Source of the DNA: Candidatus Nealsoniibacteriota bacterium
GTDB taxonomy: Bacteria > Patescibacteriota > Minisyncoccia > Minisyncoccales > MHMH01
NCBI GenBank assembly: GCA_016181965.1
Contig: JACOYH010000002.1
Coordinates: 1 to 44,576, forward strand
Direction: 5' to 3'
DNA length: 44,576 nt
How positions within the stretch are numbered: the first letter of the stretch is position 1; each line of letters starts with the position of its first letter. The notes beneath the pieces were generated by a model. That model was not told the DNA's origin and ran no database searches. It saw only the letters and a program-made list of their open reading frames with translations. The position numbers and the translations under genes were made by a program. This document shows positions 24,901-34,640 of the stretch, in pieces.

Positions 24901-25326
24901 GATGCCGGAATTAAAGTCCGCCAGCCGCTGGCTGCTTTGCAAGTTCAAGAAACAATAGATCGGGCATTAGCCGAACTAATCAAAGAAGAAGTCAATGTTA
25001 AAAAAATTGTCCTTGGCAGCGTATTTAAATTAGATACAAAAATTACCCCGGAACTTAAAGAAGAGGGCGCGGTTCGCGAAGTTATGCGCCAGATTCAGGA
25101 AATGAGAAAAAATGCCGGCTATAAGGCGAAAGATAAAATAAGGGTCCAATATAGCGGCAGTCCCCGGCTGACTGACATTTTGGCGAAGAATAAAAATGGC
25201 ATTTTAAAAGAAATTAAGGCCGAGGATTTTGTTTTGAGGCAAAAATTAAAAGATATTTTTGATATCGAAAAAGAAATAGCGATTGAGCAAGATAATCTGT
25301 GGCTGGGCATTAAAAAGCATAAATAA
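21943..25326 (+). CDS. ileS: Isoleucyl-tRNA synthetase with inserted histidine-phosphatase domain
   Basis: [55 protein letters not shown]; insertion about 23377-23970 with VVRHGES...[14 protein letters not shown]...[10 protein letters not shown]...VSHELPL. Confidence 0.95.
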   Translation: [1127 protein letters not shown]

Positions 25327-25327
25327 T

Positions 25328-25969
25328 ATGGCTACTCGTTACCGAACGCAATGCCTGATTGTCAAAAAAGACGATAAAGGCGAGTCAGATCAGATTTTTA
25401 GCGTATACACGAAGGATTTTGGCCGGCTAAACATTTTAGGAAAAGCCATTAGGAAAAATGCTTCCAAATTGCGCGGAGGAGCCGACCTTTTTTATTTTTC
25501 AGATATTGAATTTATTCAAGGGAAGGCCCAAAAAATTTTAACCGAAGCAACCGTTATAGATAGTTGTCTTAACATAAGAAAGGACTTGCGGAGAATGACC
25601 GTGGCCTATCAAATTACCGACATTTTAGACGGTATGATTCCAAAAGAAGAGCGAGACGAACAAATTTGGCATTTGATAAATGAAATTTTCTATAAACTGG
25701 ATATTTGGCAAATTGGAAAATTGGAAATTTTATATTACTATTTTTTTTGGAATTTAGCCGCTATACTCGGCTATCAGCCGGCATTGACTCATAATTCGCT
25801 CGGCGGCGAGCAAATAGACGGGGATTTAGCCAAAATACTTAAACTGCTTTTCCAAAAGGACTGGCCAATTCTTGCTAAATTAAAAATCGAGCCCAACCAC
25901 ATCGAGTTATTGAAAAATACTTCTGAATGGTATAATAAGAATACGATTACGGCAAATTATGAAAAATAA
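25328..25969 (+). CDS. recO: DNA repair protein RecO
   Basis: RYRTQCLIVKKDDKGESDQIFSVYTKDFGRLNILGKAIRKNASKLRGGADLF. Confidence 0.82.
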   Translation: MATRYRTQCLIVKKDDKGESDQIFSVYTKDFGRLNILGKAIRKNASKLRGGADLFYFSDIEFIQGKAQKILTEATVIDSCLNIRKDLRRMTVAYQITDILDGMIPKEERDEQIWHLINEIFYKLDIWQIGKLEILYYYFFWNLAAILGYQPALTHNSLGGEQIDGDLAKILKLLFQKDWPILAKLKIEPNHIELLKNTSEWYNKNTITANYEK

Positions 25970-27620
25970 AATTATCATCGCTTCCGTCATTTTAGCTGTT
26001 GTGCTTGGGGCCATCGGCTTTTGGTATTATCAGCGTAATGTTTATTCCAAAGAAATTCTTAAGTTGGAAATATTGGGGCCCGAGAAAGCCGATTTGGCGG
26101 AAGAAATCGAATATACCGTCAAATACAAAAACAACGGCGATATCAAACTTGAAGAACCAAGATTGATTTTTGAATATCCCCAATATTCTATTCCCGAGGA
26201 GAGCAAGGCATTGAGACAAGAATTAATTTTGGAAGATATTTACCCGGGGCAGGAAAAGACCTTTTATTTCAAGGGCCGGCTGGTGGGCAGCGAGGGGGAA
26301 ATCAAGAAAGCCAAGGCCTGGCTAAGTTACCGACCTAAAAACCTCAAGGCGAGGTATGAGTCGGAAACCTCGTATACCACGCAGCTTGGCAGCGTTTCTC
26401 TAACCTTGGATTTTGATCTCCCCTCAAAAATAGAAGCGGGGAAAGAAATCACTTTCAAGCTTAATTATTTCTCTAATGTTAATTATCCGCTATCAAATTT
26501 GGGAATTAAAATTGAATATCCCGTCGGTTTTGAATTCAAATCGGCTTCTCCCAAGCCCCTTGAGACGGCAGAGTGGGAGATCGGGCTCTTAAATAAAGCC
26601 GAAGGCGGTCGGCTGGAAATTAGGGGAAATATTACGGGCCAAATTGATGAAGAAAAAACTTTTAAGGCGCAGCTGGGCATCTGGCAAGAAGGCACTTTTA
26701 TTTTGTTAAAAGAGTCGATTAGGGCGGTTAAAATTGTCACCCCTTCCTTATATATTTCCCAGCAGATTAACGGCAGTCCTCAATACGTAGCTTCCCCCGG
26801 AGATACTCTGCACTACGAAATATTTTTCAAAAATATCGGCAACGAGGCCTTCACTAATTTATTTTTAGTGGCGCGCCTCGAGGGCAAGGCCTTTGATTTT
26901 TCAACTATCAAAGCCCCTTTCGGAGAATTTGAGTCGGGAGACAATTCGATTGTCTTTGATTGGCGAAGTGTCTCCGACCTTCAATTTATTGACGCGCAAG
27001 AAGAGGGGAAAATCGAGTTTTGGATTGACTTGAATGACTCTTGGCCAATATCGGGGCCGCAAGACAACAATCCGGTGATAAAAAACAAAGTTTATCTTAG
27101 CCAGGCCCGTCAGGAATTTGTAAATAAAGTGAACACTAAGATAGAAATAATTCAGAGCGGTTATCACCGCGAGGAAACCTTCGGTAATTCCGGCCCAATC
27201 CCGCCGGAAGTCGGCGAAACCACCACTTACACGATTACTTGGCAGGCCAAGAACTATTACAACGATGTCAAAAACATGCAAGTCAGGGCCAAGCTTGGCA
27301 GGGGCGTGGGCCTGACCGGCAGAATTTTCCCGGACGGCGCTAATCTAACTTTTGATTCCGCCTCTAAAGAAATTGTCTGGAAATTGGAAAATTTGGCCGC
27401 GGGCAAGGGCGTTACCGGGGCTGGGCCAAATGTGTCGTTTCAAGTTGCCTTTACGCCAAGCGAGTCGCAAAAAGGGACTGTTCCCGTAATCGTCAACCAA
27501 GCTGAAATTAAGGGAGAAGATCAGTTTACCGGCCTGACTGTTTCGGGGGCTGGCGGATCCATAGCGACGGGCCTACCCGACGATCAAACAGTTTCCGAGC
27601 AGGATGGAATTGTTAAATAA
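25959..27620 (+). CDS. Membrane-anchored surface protein with repeated beta-sandwich/DUF11-like domains
   Basis: N-terminal TM anchor, then a long extracytoplasmic region (YTVKYKNNGDIKLEEP, GDTLHYEIFFKNIGNEAFTNL, TTTYTITWQAKNYYNDVKNM). Confidence 0.6.
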   Translation: MKNKIIIASVILAVVLGAIGFWYYQRNVYSKEILKLEILGPEKADLAEEIEYTVKYKNNGDIKLEEPRLIFEYPQYSIPEESKALRQELILEDIYPGQEKTFYFKGRLVGSEGEIKKAKAWLSYRPKNLKARYESETSYTTQLGSVSLTLDFDLPSKIEAGKEITFKLNYFSNVNYPLSNLGIKIEYPVGFEFKSASPKPLETAEWEIGLLNKAEGGRLEIRGNITGQIDEEKTFKAQLGIWQEGTFILLKESIRAVKIVTPSLYISQQINGSPQYVASPGDTLHYEIFFKNIGNEAFTNLFLVARLEGKAFDFSTIKAPFGEFESGDNSIVFDWRSVSDLQFIDAQEEGKIEFWIDLNDSWPISGPQDNNPVIKNKVYLSQARQEFVNKVNTKIEIIQSGYHREETFGNSGPIPPEVGETTTYTITWQAKNYYNDVKNMQVRAKLGRGVGLTGRIFPDGANLTFDSASKEIVWKLENLAAGKGVTGAGPNVSFQVAFTPSESQKGTVPVIVNQAEIKGEDQFTGLTVSGAGGSIATGLPDDQTVSEQDGIVK

Positions 27621-28944
27621 AAGTTTTATGCAAAAAATCGTATCATTGGCTAAAAGAAGGGGTTTTGTTTTTCTCTCATCTGAAATTTACGGGGGCTTTG
27701 GCTCCTGCTATGATTTCGGGCCGTTGGGAGCTGAAATGAAAAACAACGTGAAGAACGCCTGGCGGAAAGAGATGACCAGAGCGCAGGAAGACATTGTTTT
27801 GCTGGATGCGGCTATTTTAATGTCGCCTAAAATATGGGAGGCCTCCGGCCACTTGTCGGCTGGATTTGCCGACGAGCTGGTGGAATGCAAAAAGTGCCAC
27901 CACCGTTTCCGAAAGGATTTTCTTAAAGGAGATAAATGTCCCGACTGCGGCGGCGAGACGACCTTGCCCAGAAAGTTCAACCTAATGATGAAGACATTTG
28001 TGGGCCCATTAGAAGAAAAAAGTTCGGAAACATATCTAAGGGCGGAAACCTGTCAGGGCATCTATGTTAATTTCAATAATGTTTTGAATTCAATGCGGCT
28101 GAAAATTCCTTTCGGCGTAGCGCAAATCGGCAAGGCCTTCAGAAATGAAATTACCCCCGGCAACTTTATTTTCCGAACGCGGGAATTCGAGCAAATGGAA
28201 ATGCAGTGGTTTTGCCGCCCCGAAACAGCCGATAAGTTTTTTGAATACTGGCTGAAAACGCGGCTGGAATGGTATTTTAATTTAGGCATTAAGAAAGAAA
28301 ATATCAGAACCCGGGAAGTACAAAAGGGGGATTTAGCCCATTACGCCAAAAGAGCGGTGGATATTGAGTATAAGTTTCCTTTCGGCTGGCAAGAAATCGA
28401 GGGCATCCACAATCGCGGCGACTGGGATTTATCTAATCACGCTAAATATTCCGGCCAAGACCTGCGGTATTCTGATGAGGCCAGCGGAGAGAAATATTTT
28501 CCTTATATAATAGAAACGTCAGTTGGCGCGGATAGATCTTTTCTAACCTTTTTTGTTGACGCTTATGCCGAAATAAAAGGAGGCAGAACTAAGACCACCG
28601 AGGCCACCAAAGAAGAAGAGATCATGCTTAAGTTACACAAAGATTTGGCGCCAGTAAAAATTGCCGTGTTGCCCTTAGTAAAAAACAAGCCCGAGCTCGT
28701 CAAGCAAGCCAAAGAAGTATATCAACTGCTCAAGCCGCATTTCGCGACTCAATACGACGACGCCGGTTCTATTGGCAGAAGATATAGGCGGCAAGACGAA
28801 ATAGGCACGCTTCTTGCTATAACCGTTGACTTCGACACGTCCAAAAAGAAAGATGTCACCTTGCGCGACCGCGACAGCATGAAGCAAGAAAGGGTAAAAA
28901 TCAAAGATCTTCTTAAAACAATAAGAGAGAGAATGGAAAATTAA
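27604..28944 (+). CDS. glyS: Glycyl-tRNA synthetase (alpha2 type)
   Basis: RRGFVFLSSEIYGGFGSCYDFGPLGAEMKNN, EASGHLSAGFADELVECKKC, FRTREFEQMEMQWF. Confidence 0.95.
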   Translation: MELLNKSFMQKIVSLAKRRGFVFLSSEIYGGFGSCYDFGPLGAEMKNNVKNAWRKEMTRAQEDIVLLDAAILMSPKIWEASGHLSAGFADELVECKKCHHRFRKDFLKGDKCPDCGGETTLPRKFNLMMKTFVGPLEEKSSETYLRAETCQGIYVNFNNVLNSMRLKIPFGVAQIGKAFRNEITPGNFIFRTREFEQMEMQWFCRPETADKFFEYWLKTRLEWYFNLGIKKENIRTREVQKGDLAHYAKRAVDIEYKFPFGWQEIEGIHNRGDWDLSNHAKYSGQDLRYSDEASGEKYFPYIIETSVGADRSFLTFFVDAYAEIKGGRTKTTEATKEEEIMLKLHKDLAPVKIAVLPLVKNKPELVKQAKEVYQLLKPHFATQYDDAGSIGRRYRRQDEIGTLLAITVDFDTSKKKDVTLRDRDSMKQERVKIKDLLKTIRERMEN

Positions 28945-28972
28945 AGCATTTTATTTATAATTAGTTAAGAAG

Positions 28973-30247
28973 ATGCATCAACACAAGCAAGTTACTCTTG
29001 AAAACGGCTTAAGAATAATTACTGTGCCGCAAAATTCTACGCAAGCAGTAACGGTTTTGGTTTTGGTGGCTACCGGGTCTAAATATGAAAGCAGGAAAAT
29101 CAACGGCATTTCGCATTTTTTGGAGCACATGTTTTTCAAGGGCACCGAGAAAAGGCCCGACAAGCTGGATATTGCCGAAACGCTGGATAAGATAGGCGGA
29201 ATTTATAACGCCTTTACCGGCGAGGACTATACGGGTTATTTCGCGAAAGTTGCCGCAGAAAAATTTGACTTGGCGCTCGATTGGGTTTCCGATATTTATT
29301 TGAACAGCTTACTGCCGGAGAAGGAAGCAAAAAGAGAGAAAGGCGTTATTATTGAAGAAATTAATATGCTTTATGATAACCCGATGTCGCGCGTTGGGCT
29401 TTTATGGAATCATCTTCTATACGGCGACCAGCCGGCAGGGCGGGACATAGCCGGCACTAAAGAAAGCGTCTCGGCAATCACCAGAAACGCTCTTCTTAAT
29501 TACATGGAAAGCCAGTACGTAGCGGGAAACACGGTTGTTTGCGTAGCCGGGAGAATAGACGGCGAAGAAATGATCCAAAAAATAAAAAAGTATTTCGCAA
29601 AAATCAGCGTTGCTTCTCCCATCGAAAAACCGAAGGTTATTGAAAAGCAGACAAGGCCGGCCGTTTTGCTGGATTATCGCAAAACAGATCAGACCCACTT
29701 GTGTTTTGGGGGAAGAGGGCATAATATATTCCATCCCGACAAATATGCTCAAGATGTTCTGGGAGTGATTTTGGGCGGAATGATGAGTTCGCGTCTATTT
29801 ATCGAGGTCAGGGAGAAGTTGGGCGTTGCCTACTACGTCAGAACAAGCGTGGACGCAAATCCCGATACAGGGTTTTTAATGAGCCAGGCGGGCGTAGACA
29901 ACCGCAACATCGAGAAGGCGGTTGCCACGATTATGCGCGAATACCGAAAAATTTCTAAAGAAAAAGTTCCGCCCGCGGAATTGCAAAAATCCAAAGACCA
30001 CATTAAGGGCAAGATGGCCTTGCTTTTGGAAGCGTCAGACGAGCTTGCCGCTTTTTATGGCATTCAAGAGCTTATGGAAAAACAGGTCTTAACCCTAAAA
30101 GAGGTGTATAATAAAATTGACAGTGTTTCGCAAGAAGATATTTTACGCGTTGCCAAAGATATCTTTCAGACAAAAAATATCAATCTGGCGATGGTCGGCC
30201 CATTCCGCAATAAAAAAACATTTGAGAAAATATTACTTCAAAAATGA
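28973..30247 (+). CDS. M16 (insulinase-like) peptidase
   Basis: GISHFLEHMFFKGTEKR (HxxEH), EKGVIIEEINMLYDNP. Confidence 0.92.
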   Translation: MHQHKQVTLENGLRIITVPQNSTQAVTVLVLVATGSKYESRKINGISHFLEHMFFKGTEKRPDKLDIAETLDKIGGIYNAFTGEDYTGYFAKVAAEKFDLALDWVSDIYLNSLLPEKEAKREKGVIIEEINMLYDNPMSRVGLLWNHLLYGDQPAGRDIAGTKESVSAITRNALLNYMESQYVAGNTVVCVAGRIDGEEMIQKIKKYFAKISVASPIEKPKVIEKQTRPAVLLDYRKTDQTHLCFGGRGHNIFHPDKYAQDVLGVILGGMMSSRLFIEVREKLGVAYYVRTSVDANPDTGFLMSQAGVDNRNIEKAVATIMREYRKISKEKVPPAELQKSKDHIKGKMALLLEASDELAAFYGIQELMEKQVLTLKEVYNKIDSVSQEDILRVAKDIFQTKNINLAMVGPFRNKKTFEKILLQK

Positions 30248-31269
30248 GTGAAAGCAGGGTCTTAGACATATCATTATCATCAATCATTAAGGTCGCTCTC
30301 GCCGGACTTTTCTTTTACATGCTTTATTTAATAAAAGATCTTTTGGTTTGGGTGGTTTTTGCTTTGGTAATTTCTATCTTATTCAACCCGGCCATAGATT
30401 TTCTTAAAAAGTATATTCCAAGAGTGGCTTGCGTTGCGCTGGTGTACCTTATTGTTTTTGGGGTCATTGGAGCCATGATTTACCTAATCGCTCCCTTGTT
30501 TTTCACAGAAATACAGCAGTTTTCACGGGCCTTTCCGGCATATTTTGATACAATTTCTCCGCCCCTAAGGGGCCTGGGCATCACGGCCTTTGAAAGTTTC
30601 GAGACATTCACTAAAACAATGGAAGATAATCTCAATCAGGTCTCATCCAGTATTTTCATGGCCGTTGGGGCAATTTTTGGCGGTCTTTTTTCTACTATAA
30701 CCATTTTGGCCATCGCCTTTTTTCTTTCCCTGGAAGAGAAAGGAGCCGAAAGAATGTTAAGAGTTTTGACACCAAAGCGCTACGAGGCGGTCGTGCTCAA
30801 TCTTTGGGAAAGAAGCCAGAAGAAAGTCAGCGGCTGGTTCGGCGCAAGAATTTTGGCCTCAACATTTGTGGGCGCTATGACCTTTGTCACTTGTTATGTC
30901 TTAGATATTGACTATGCGATATCTTTTTCTCTTTTTGCCGGCGTTTTTAATTTTATTCCTTTTGTCGGGCCGCTTTTGGCGGCGGCAGTGACCGGCGTCA
31001 TAGTGGCTGCCGATTCTTGGCTGAAGGCGGCTTTTTTCCTCGCCGCTACTGTTCTTATTCAGCAAATAGAGGGCAATATTTTGAGTCCGGTTTTGACAAA
31101 AAAGCTTGTGGGCCTTCCTCCTGCCTTAGTGCTGATTGCCGTCTTGGCAGGAGCGCAGCTATGGGGGCTGATGGGCGCGCTTTTAGCCATACCAATTGCC
31201 GGCATATTTTTTGAGTTTCTGCGTGATTTTCTCAAAAAGAAAAAAGAAACTTCAACGGTAGTGTTGTAG
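30244..31269 (+). CDS. AI-2E family transporter
   Basis: Polytopic; FNFIPFVGPLLAAAVTGVIVAADS, QQIEGNILSPVLTKKLVGLPPALVL. Confidence 0.88.
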   Translation: MSESRVLDISLSSIIKVALAGLFFYMLYLIKDLLVWVVFALVISILFNPAIDFLKKYIPRVACVALVYLIVFGVIGAMIYLIAPLFFTEIQQFSRAFPAYFDTISPPLRGLGITAFESFETFTKTMEDNLNQVSSSIFMAVGAIFGGLFSTITILAIAFFLSLEEKGAERMLRVLTPKRYEAVVLNLWERSQKKVSGWFGARILASTFVGAMTFVTCYVLDIDYAISFSLFAGVFNFIPFVGPLLAAAVTGVIVAADSWLKAAFFLAATVLIQQIEGNILSPVLTKKLVGLPPALVLIAVLAGAQLWGLMGALLAIPIAGIFFEFLRDFLKKKKETSTVVL

Positions 31270-31274
31270 CGGCC

Positions 31275-31958
31275 ATGGCCCTGTACATTGTCTCAACGCC
31301 AATTGGCAACCTTCAAGATATTACCTTGCGAGCGCTCGATATTTTAAAGAGCGCCGATTTAATTTTATGCGAAGATACGCGAGAAACCAAAAAGCTATTA
31401 GGCCATTACGATATTAAAACCCCGACCATTAGTTATCATCAGCATTCGCAATTCAAAAAAATTGAATATATCATTCAGCTCTTAGATGAAGGCAAAAATT
31501 TGGCCTTGGTTTCAGACGCCGGCACTCCCGGGATATCCGACCCGGGCAATCAGCTCATCGCCGAAATTGCACGGGTGTCGCCCGCGCAGATTGCGCAGGT
31601 GTCGCCAGTGCCGGGGCCTTCGGCCTTAACAGCTGCGGCCTCGGCGTCTGGTTTTCCTATGGACAAGTTTATTTTTATGGGCTTTCCGCCGGCAAAGAAA
31701 AAGAGGAGAAAATTTTTTGAAGAAGTATCCTTGGCAAAATACCCGGTTATTTTTTACGAATCGCCCTACCGGATATTAAAGACCCTCAAAGAACTCGAAG
31801 CAACTTACGATTCAAGCCATGGCCCCAAGGAAACGCTGGTGGTGGCGTGTCGAGAATTAACTAAAAAATTTGAAACAATCTATCGGGGCGCAATAGGACA
31901 GGTAGCTAAAGAAATCGTCCCGAAAGGCGAGTTTGTAGTTATAGTAAAAAATAAATAG
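31275..31958 (+). CDS. rsmI: 16S rRNA (cytidine1402-2'-O)-methyltransferase
   Basis: LYIVSTPIGNLQDITLRALDIL, LCEDTRETKKLL, VSDAGTPGISDPG, PVPGPSALTAAASASGFP. Confidence 0.95.
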   Translation: MALYIVSTPIGNLQDITLRALDILKSADLILCEDTRETKKLLGHYDIKTPTISYHQHSQFKKIEYIIQLLDEGKNLALVSDAGTPGISDPGNQLIAEIARVSPAQIAQVSPVPGPSALTAAASASGFPMDKFIFMGFPPAKKKRRKFFEEVSLAKYPVIFYESPYRILKTLKELEATYDSSHGPKETLVVACRELTKKFETIYRGAIGQVAKEIVPKGEFVVIVKNK

Positions 31959-31973
31959 CGAAAGCGGCTACAG

Positions 31974-32315
31974 CTACTTGGCTTTAGACATGAGCCGATT
32001 TTGCGGAAAAATAATATGCATCAGAGTAAGGCCGTCAGGTATTATGGCGGCAAGCGCTCCGAGGTAAGCTGTAAGATTGTTGCCCGCTATGAAGTAAATC
32101 GCCGTAAGGGCCGCAGCCATATCTAAAAGTACCTTGAAGCAGTCATAGTAGGACTTTCCCCAACGCCTTTCTTTTATATTATCGATGGAGTATTCTTTGT
32201 GGGGAGGGATGTCCAGCAGATAATGGCTTAAAAAAGCCAAAAAAATTCCCAGAATTGGATTCTGGATTCGTGTAGCCACCGCCGCGCCAGTCAAAATATG
32301 CGCCGATAAAATCAT
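31974..32315 (-). CDS. Small conserved membrane protein
   Basis: AHILTGAAVATRIQNPILGIFLAFLSHYLLDIPPHKEYS. Confidence 0.55.
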   Translation of the reverse strand: MILSAHILTGAAVATRIQNPILGIFLAFLSHYLLDIPPHKEYSIDNIKERRWGKSYYDCFKVLLDMAAALTAIYFIAGNNLTAYLGALAAIIPDGLTLMHIIFPQNRLMSKAK

Positions 32316-32323
32316 GAAAAATT

Positions 32324-32341
32324 ATGCTATCATTATAGCAT
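32324..32341. repeat. Dyad overlapping the metG start codon
   Basis: ATGCTAT-CATT-ATAGCAT; ATG at 32340. Confidence 0.7.
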
Positions 32342-33788
32342 GAAGGAAAAATTTTATCTAACAACCAGTATCGCTTACACCAATGCCCCGCCTCACGTGG
32401 GCTTTGCTTTGGAATTGATTCAGGCCGACGTAATTGCCAGGTATCAGCGGCTTTCCGGCAAAGATGTTTTCTTTTTGACAGGCACCGATGAGCACGGCCA
32501 AAAAGTGGCTAAAGCGGCTCAAAATGCCGGCAAGTCGCCTAGGGAATTTACAGACGGTCTTTCCGGAAAATATAGGGAGTTAGCGGAAGTCCTGAATATT
32601 TCCAATAATGATTTTATTAGGACAACCGATCAAAAAAAACATTGGCCATCGGTTAAGAAGGCCTGGCTGGCGTGGGAAAAGAAAGGCGACATTTATAAGA
32701 AAAACTATAAGGGAATCTATTGTGCGGGCTGCGAGGCCTTTATCACCAAAAAAGACCTGAGCAACGGCAAGTGCGGCATTCATCAGTGGGCAGAGCCGGA
32801 GATTATTGAGGAGGAGAATTACTTTTTCCGGCTTTCCCGTTATTCAAAAAAAATAGAGGAAATTTTAAAAAAGGATAAAGTTAAAATAATTCCCGAAGGC
32901 AAGAAAAACGAAATGCTGTCTTTTGCCAGACAGGGTTTGGAAGATATTAGTTTTTCCCGGCCGCGCAAGGACCTGCGGTGGGGAATACCCGTGCCCAATG
33001 ACGACAGCCAAACAGTTTATGTCTGGGGAGACGCTTTAACGAATTATATTTCTGCCCTTGGTTACGACAAAAACAGCGCCAAGTTCAAAAAATATTGGCC
33101 GGCCGACGTTCACTTTATCGGCAAAGATATTCAAAAGTTTCACTCTTTAATTTGGCCGGGCATGCTGCTTTCATTGGGCCTGCCCTTGCCAAAGAAAATC
33201 TTTGTGCATGGCTTTATAACCGTGGCCGGGCAGAAAATGTCAAAGAGTTTGGGCAATGTCATCAACCCTTTTGAGCTGGTGGAAAAATATGGCGCGGACG
33301 CCGTCAGGTATTTTTTATTGCGGGAAATACCGCCAAGCGAAGATGGCGATTTTACAACAGAGAAATTTGAAAAGCGTTACAATGCCGATTTGGCCTCTGG
33401 CCTTGGCAATCTTACCAGCCGGGTTATTACCATGGCCGAAAAGTTCAAAATCAAACGCCCTAAATTCAAGCCAACGGGGGAAAATCTAAAAGCTATCGAT
33501 GCCTGCTGGACCAAATATGAAAAAGCGCTGGCTGATTTTAGGTTTAATGAAGCGCTGTCTGCCATTTGGGAGCTGATTGGCTGGTGCGACAGATATATAG
33601 AAAAAGAGAGGCCTTGGTCATTCGACCCCGCTCACGATAAAGAGAAGCAAAATGAGGTTATGGGAAATCTTCTGTTAATGTTAGAAGAAATCGCCGAGTT
33701 GCTTATTCCTTTTTTACCAGACACATCGGCAAAAATGCTGAAACAATTAAGAAATTATAAAACAGAATCAATTTTTCCTCGAGTATGA
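32340..33788 (+). CDS. metG: Methionyl-tRNA synthetase
   Basis: [51 protein letters not shown]. Confidence 0.96.
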   Translation: [482 protein letters not shown]

Positions 33789-34609
33789 TTATAGACACTC
33801 ACGCCCATGTTAATTTCAATGCTTTCAAAGACGATGCCGACGAAGTTATTCGCCGCGCTTTAAACGAGAAAATTTGGCTGATTAATGTCGGTTCGCAATA
33901 CAGCACCAGCAAAAGAGCGGTGGAAATGGCCGCCAAATATAGTGAAGGCGTTTATGCGGCCGTTGGTTTGCATCCTATTCACTTGGAAACCGGCTTGGTG
34001 AAAATAAAAGAAGATCCGCAAGAAGTTCAGTTCCAAACAAAAGAAGAAACATTTGATTATGAAAAATATAAAGAACTGGCCAAATCAAAAAAAGTGGTGG
34101 CCATTGGCGAAGTGGGCTTTGATTATTATTGGAAACCAAAGACCCAAAAAAAATTAGCGGACTTCCAGCAAAAGCAACGCGACATCTTTCATAGCCAACT
34201 TGAATTGGCGCAAGAATTGGATTTGCCGCTAATAATTCATTGCCGCATGGCGCACGACCAATTGTTGGAAGCCATATGTTCGCATCGCGACAAATTAAGA
34301 GGTGTACTGCATTGCCATACTGCCAACTGGGAGAAGACGAAAGAATGTCTTGATACGGAGTTTTATTTTGGTTTTAATGGCTTAATTTTCAAAATGCCGT
34401 CGTCCGAAGAAGTCATTAAAAATCTCCCCTTGGAGAAGATTTTAGTGGAAACGGATGCGCCTTATTTAACGCCGCCGCAGGAAGAAGGCCGCAACGAGCC
34501 AATTTACATTAAGCATGTTGTTAGCAGGATTGCCCAAATCAAGGGTCTGTCCTACGAAAAAGTCGCCGAAGCCACCACCCAAAACGCCAAAAACCTCTTC
34601 AAAATATGA
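33785..34609 (+). CDS. tatD: TatD-family DNase/hydrolase
   Basis: IIDTHAHVNFNAF, VGLHPIH, AIGEVGFDYYW, LVETDAPYLTPP. Confidence 0.92.
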   Translation: MIIDTHAHVNFNAFKDDADEVIRRALNEKIWLINVGSQYSTSKRAVEMAAKYSEGVYAAVGLHPIHLETGLVKIKEDPQEVQFQTKEETFDYEKYKELAKSKKVVAIGEVGFDYYWKPKTQKKLADFQQKQRDIFHSQLELAQELDLPLIIHCRMAHDQLLEAICSHRDKLRGVLHCHTANWEKTKECLDTEFYFGFNGLIFKMPSSEEVIKNLPLEKILVETDAPYLTPPQEEGRNEPIYIKHVVSRIAQIKGLSYEKVAEATTQNAKNLFKI

Positions 34610-34617
34610 CACACTTT

Positions 34618-34640
34618 TGTTAAACACCGAGTGTTTAACA
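34618..34640. repeat. 23-bp palindrome, 10-3-10 (TGTTAAACAC-CGA-GTGTTTAACA)
   Basis: Read directly; same family as 1551-1573. The following CTTTTT could let it act as a tatD terminator. Confidence 0.9.
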
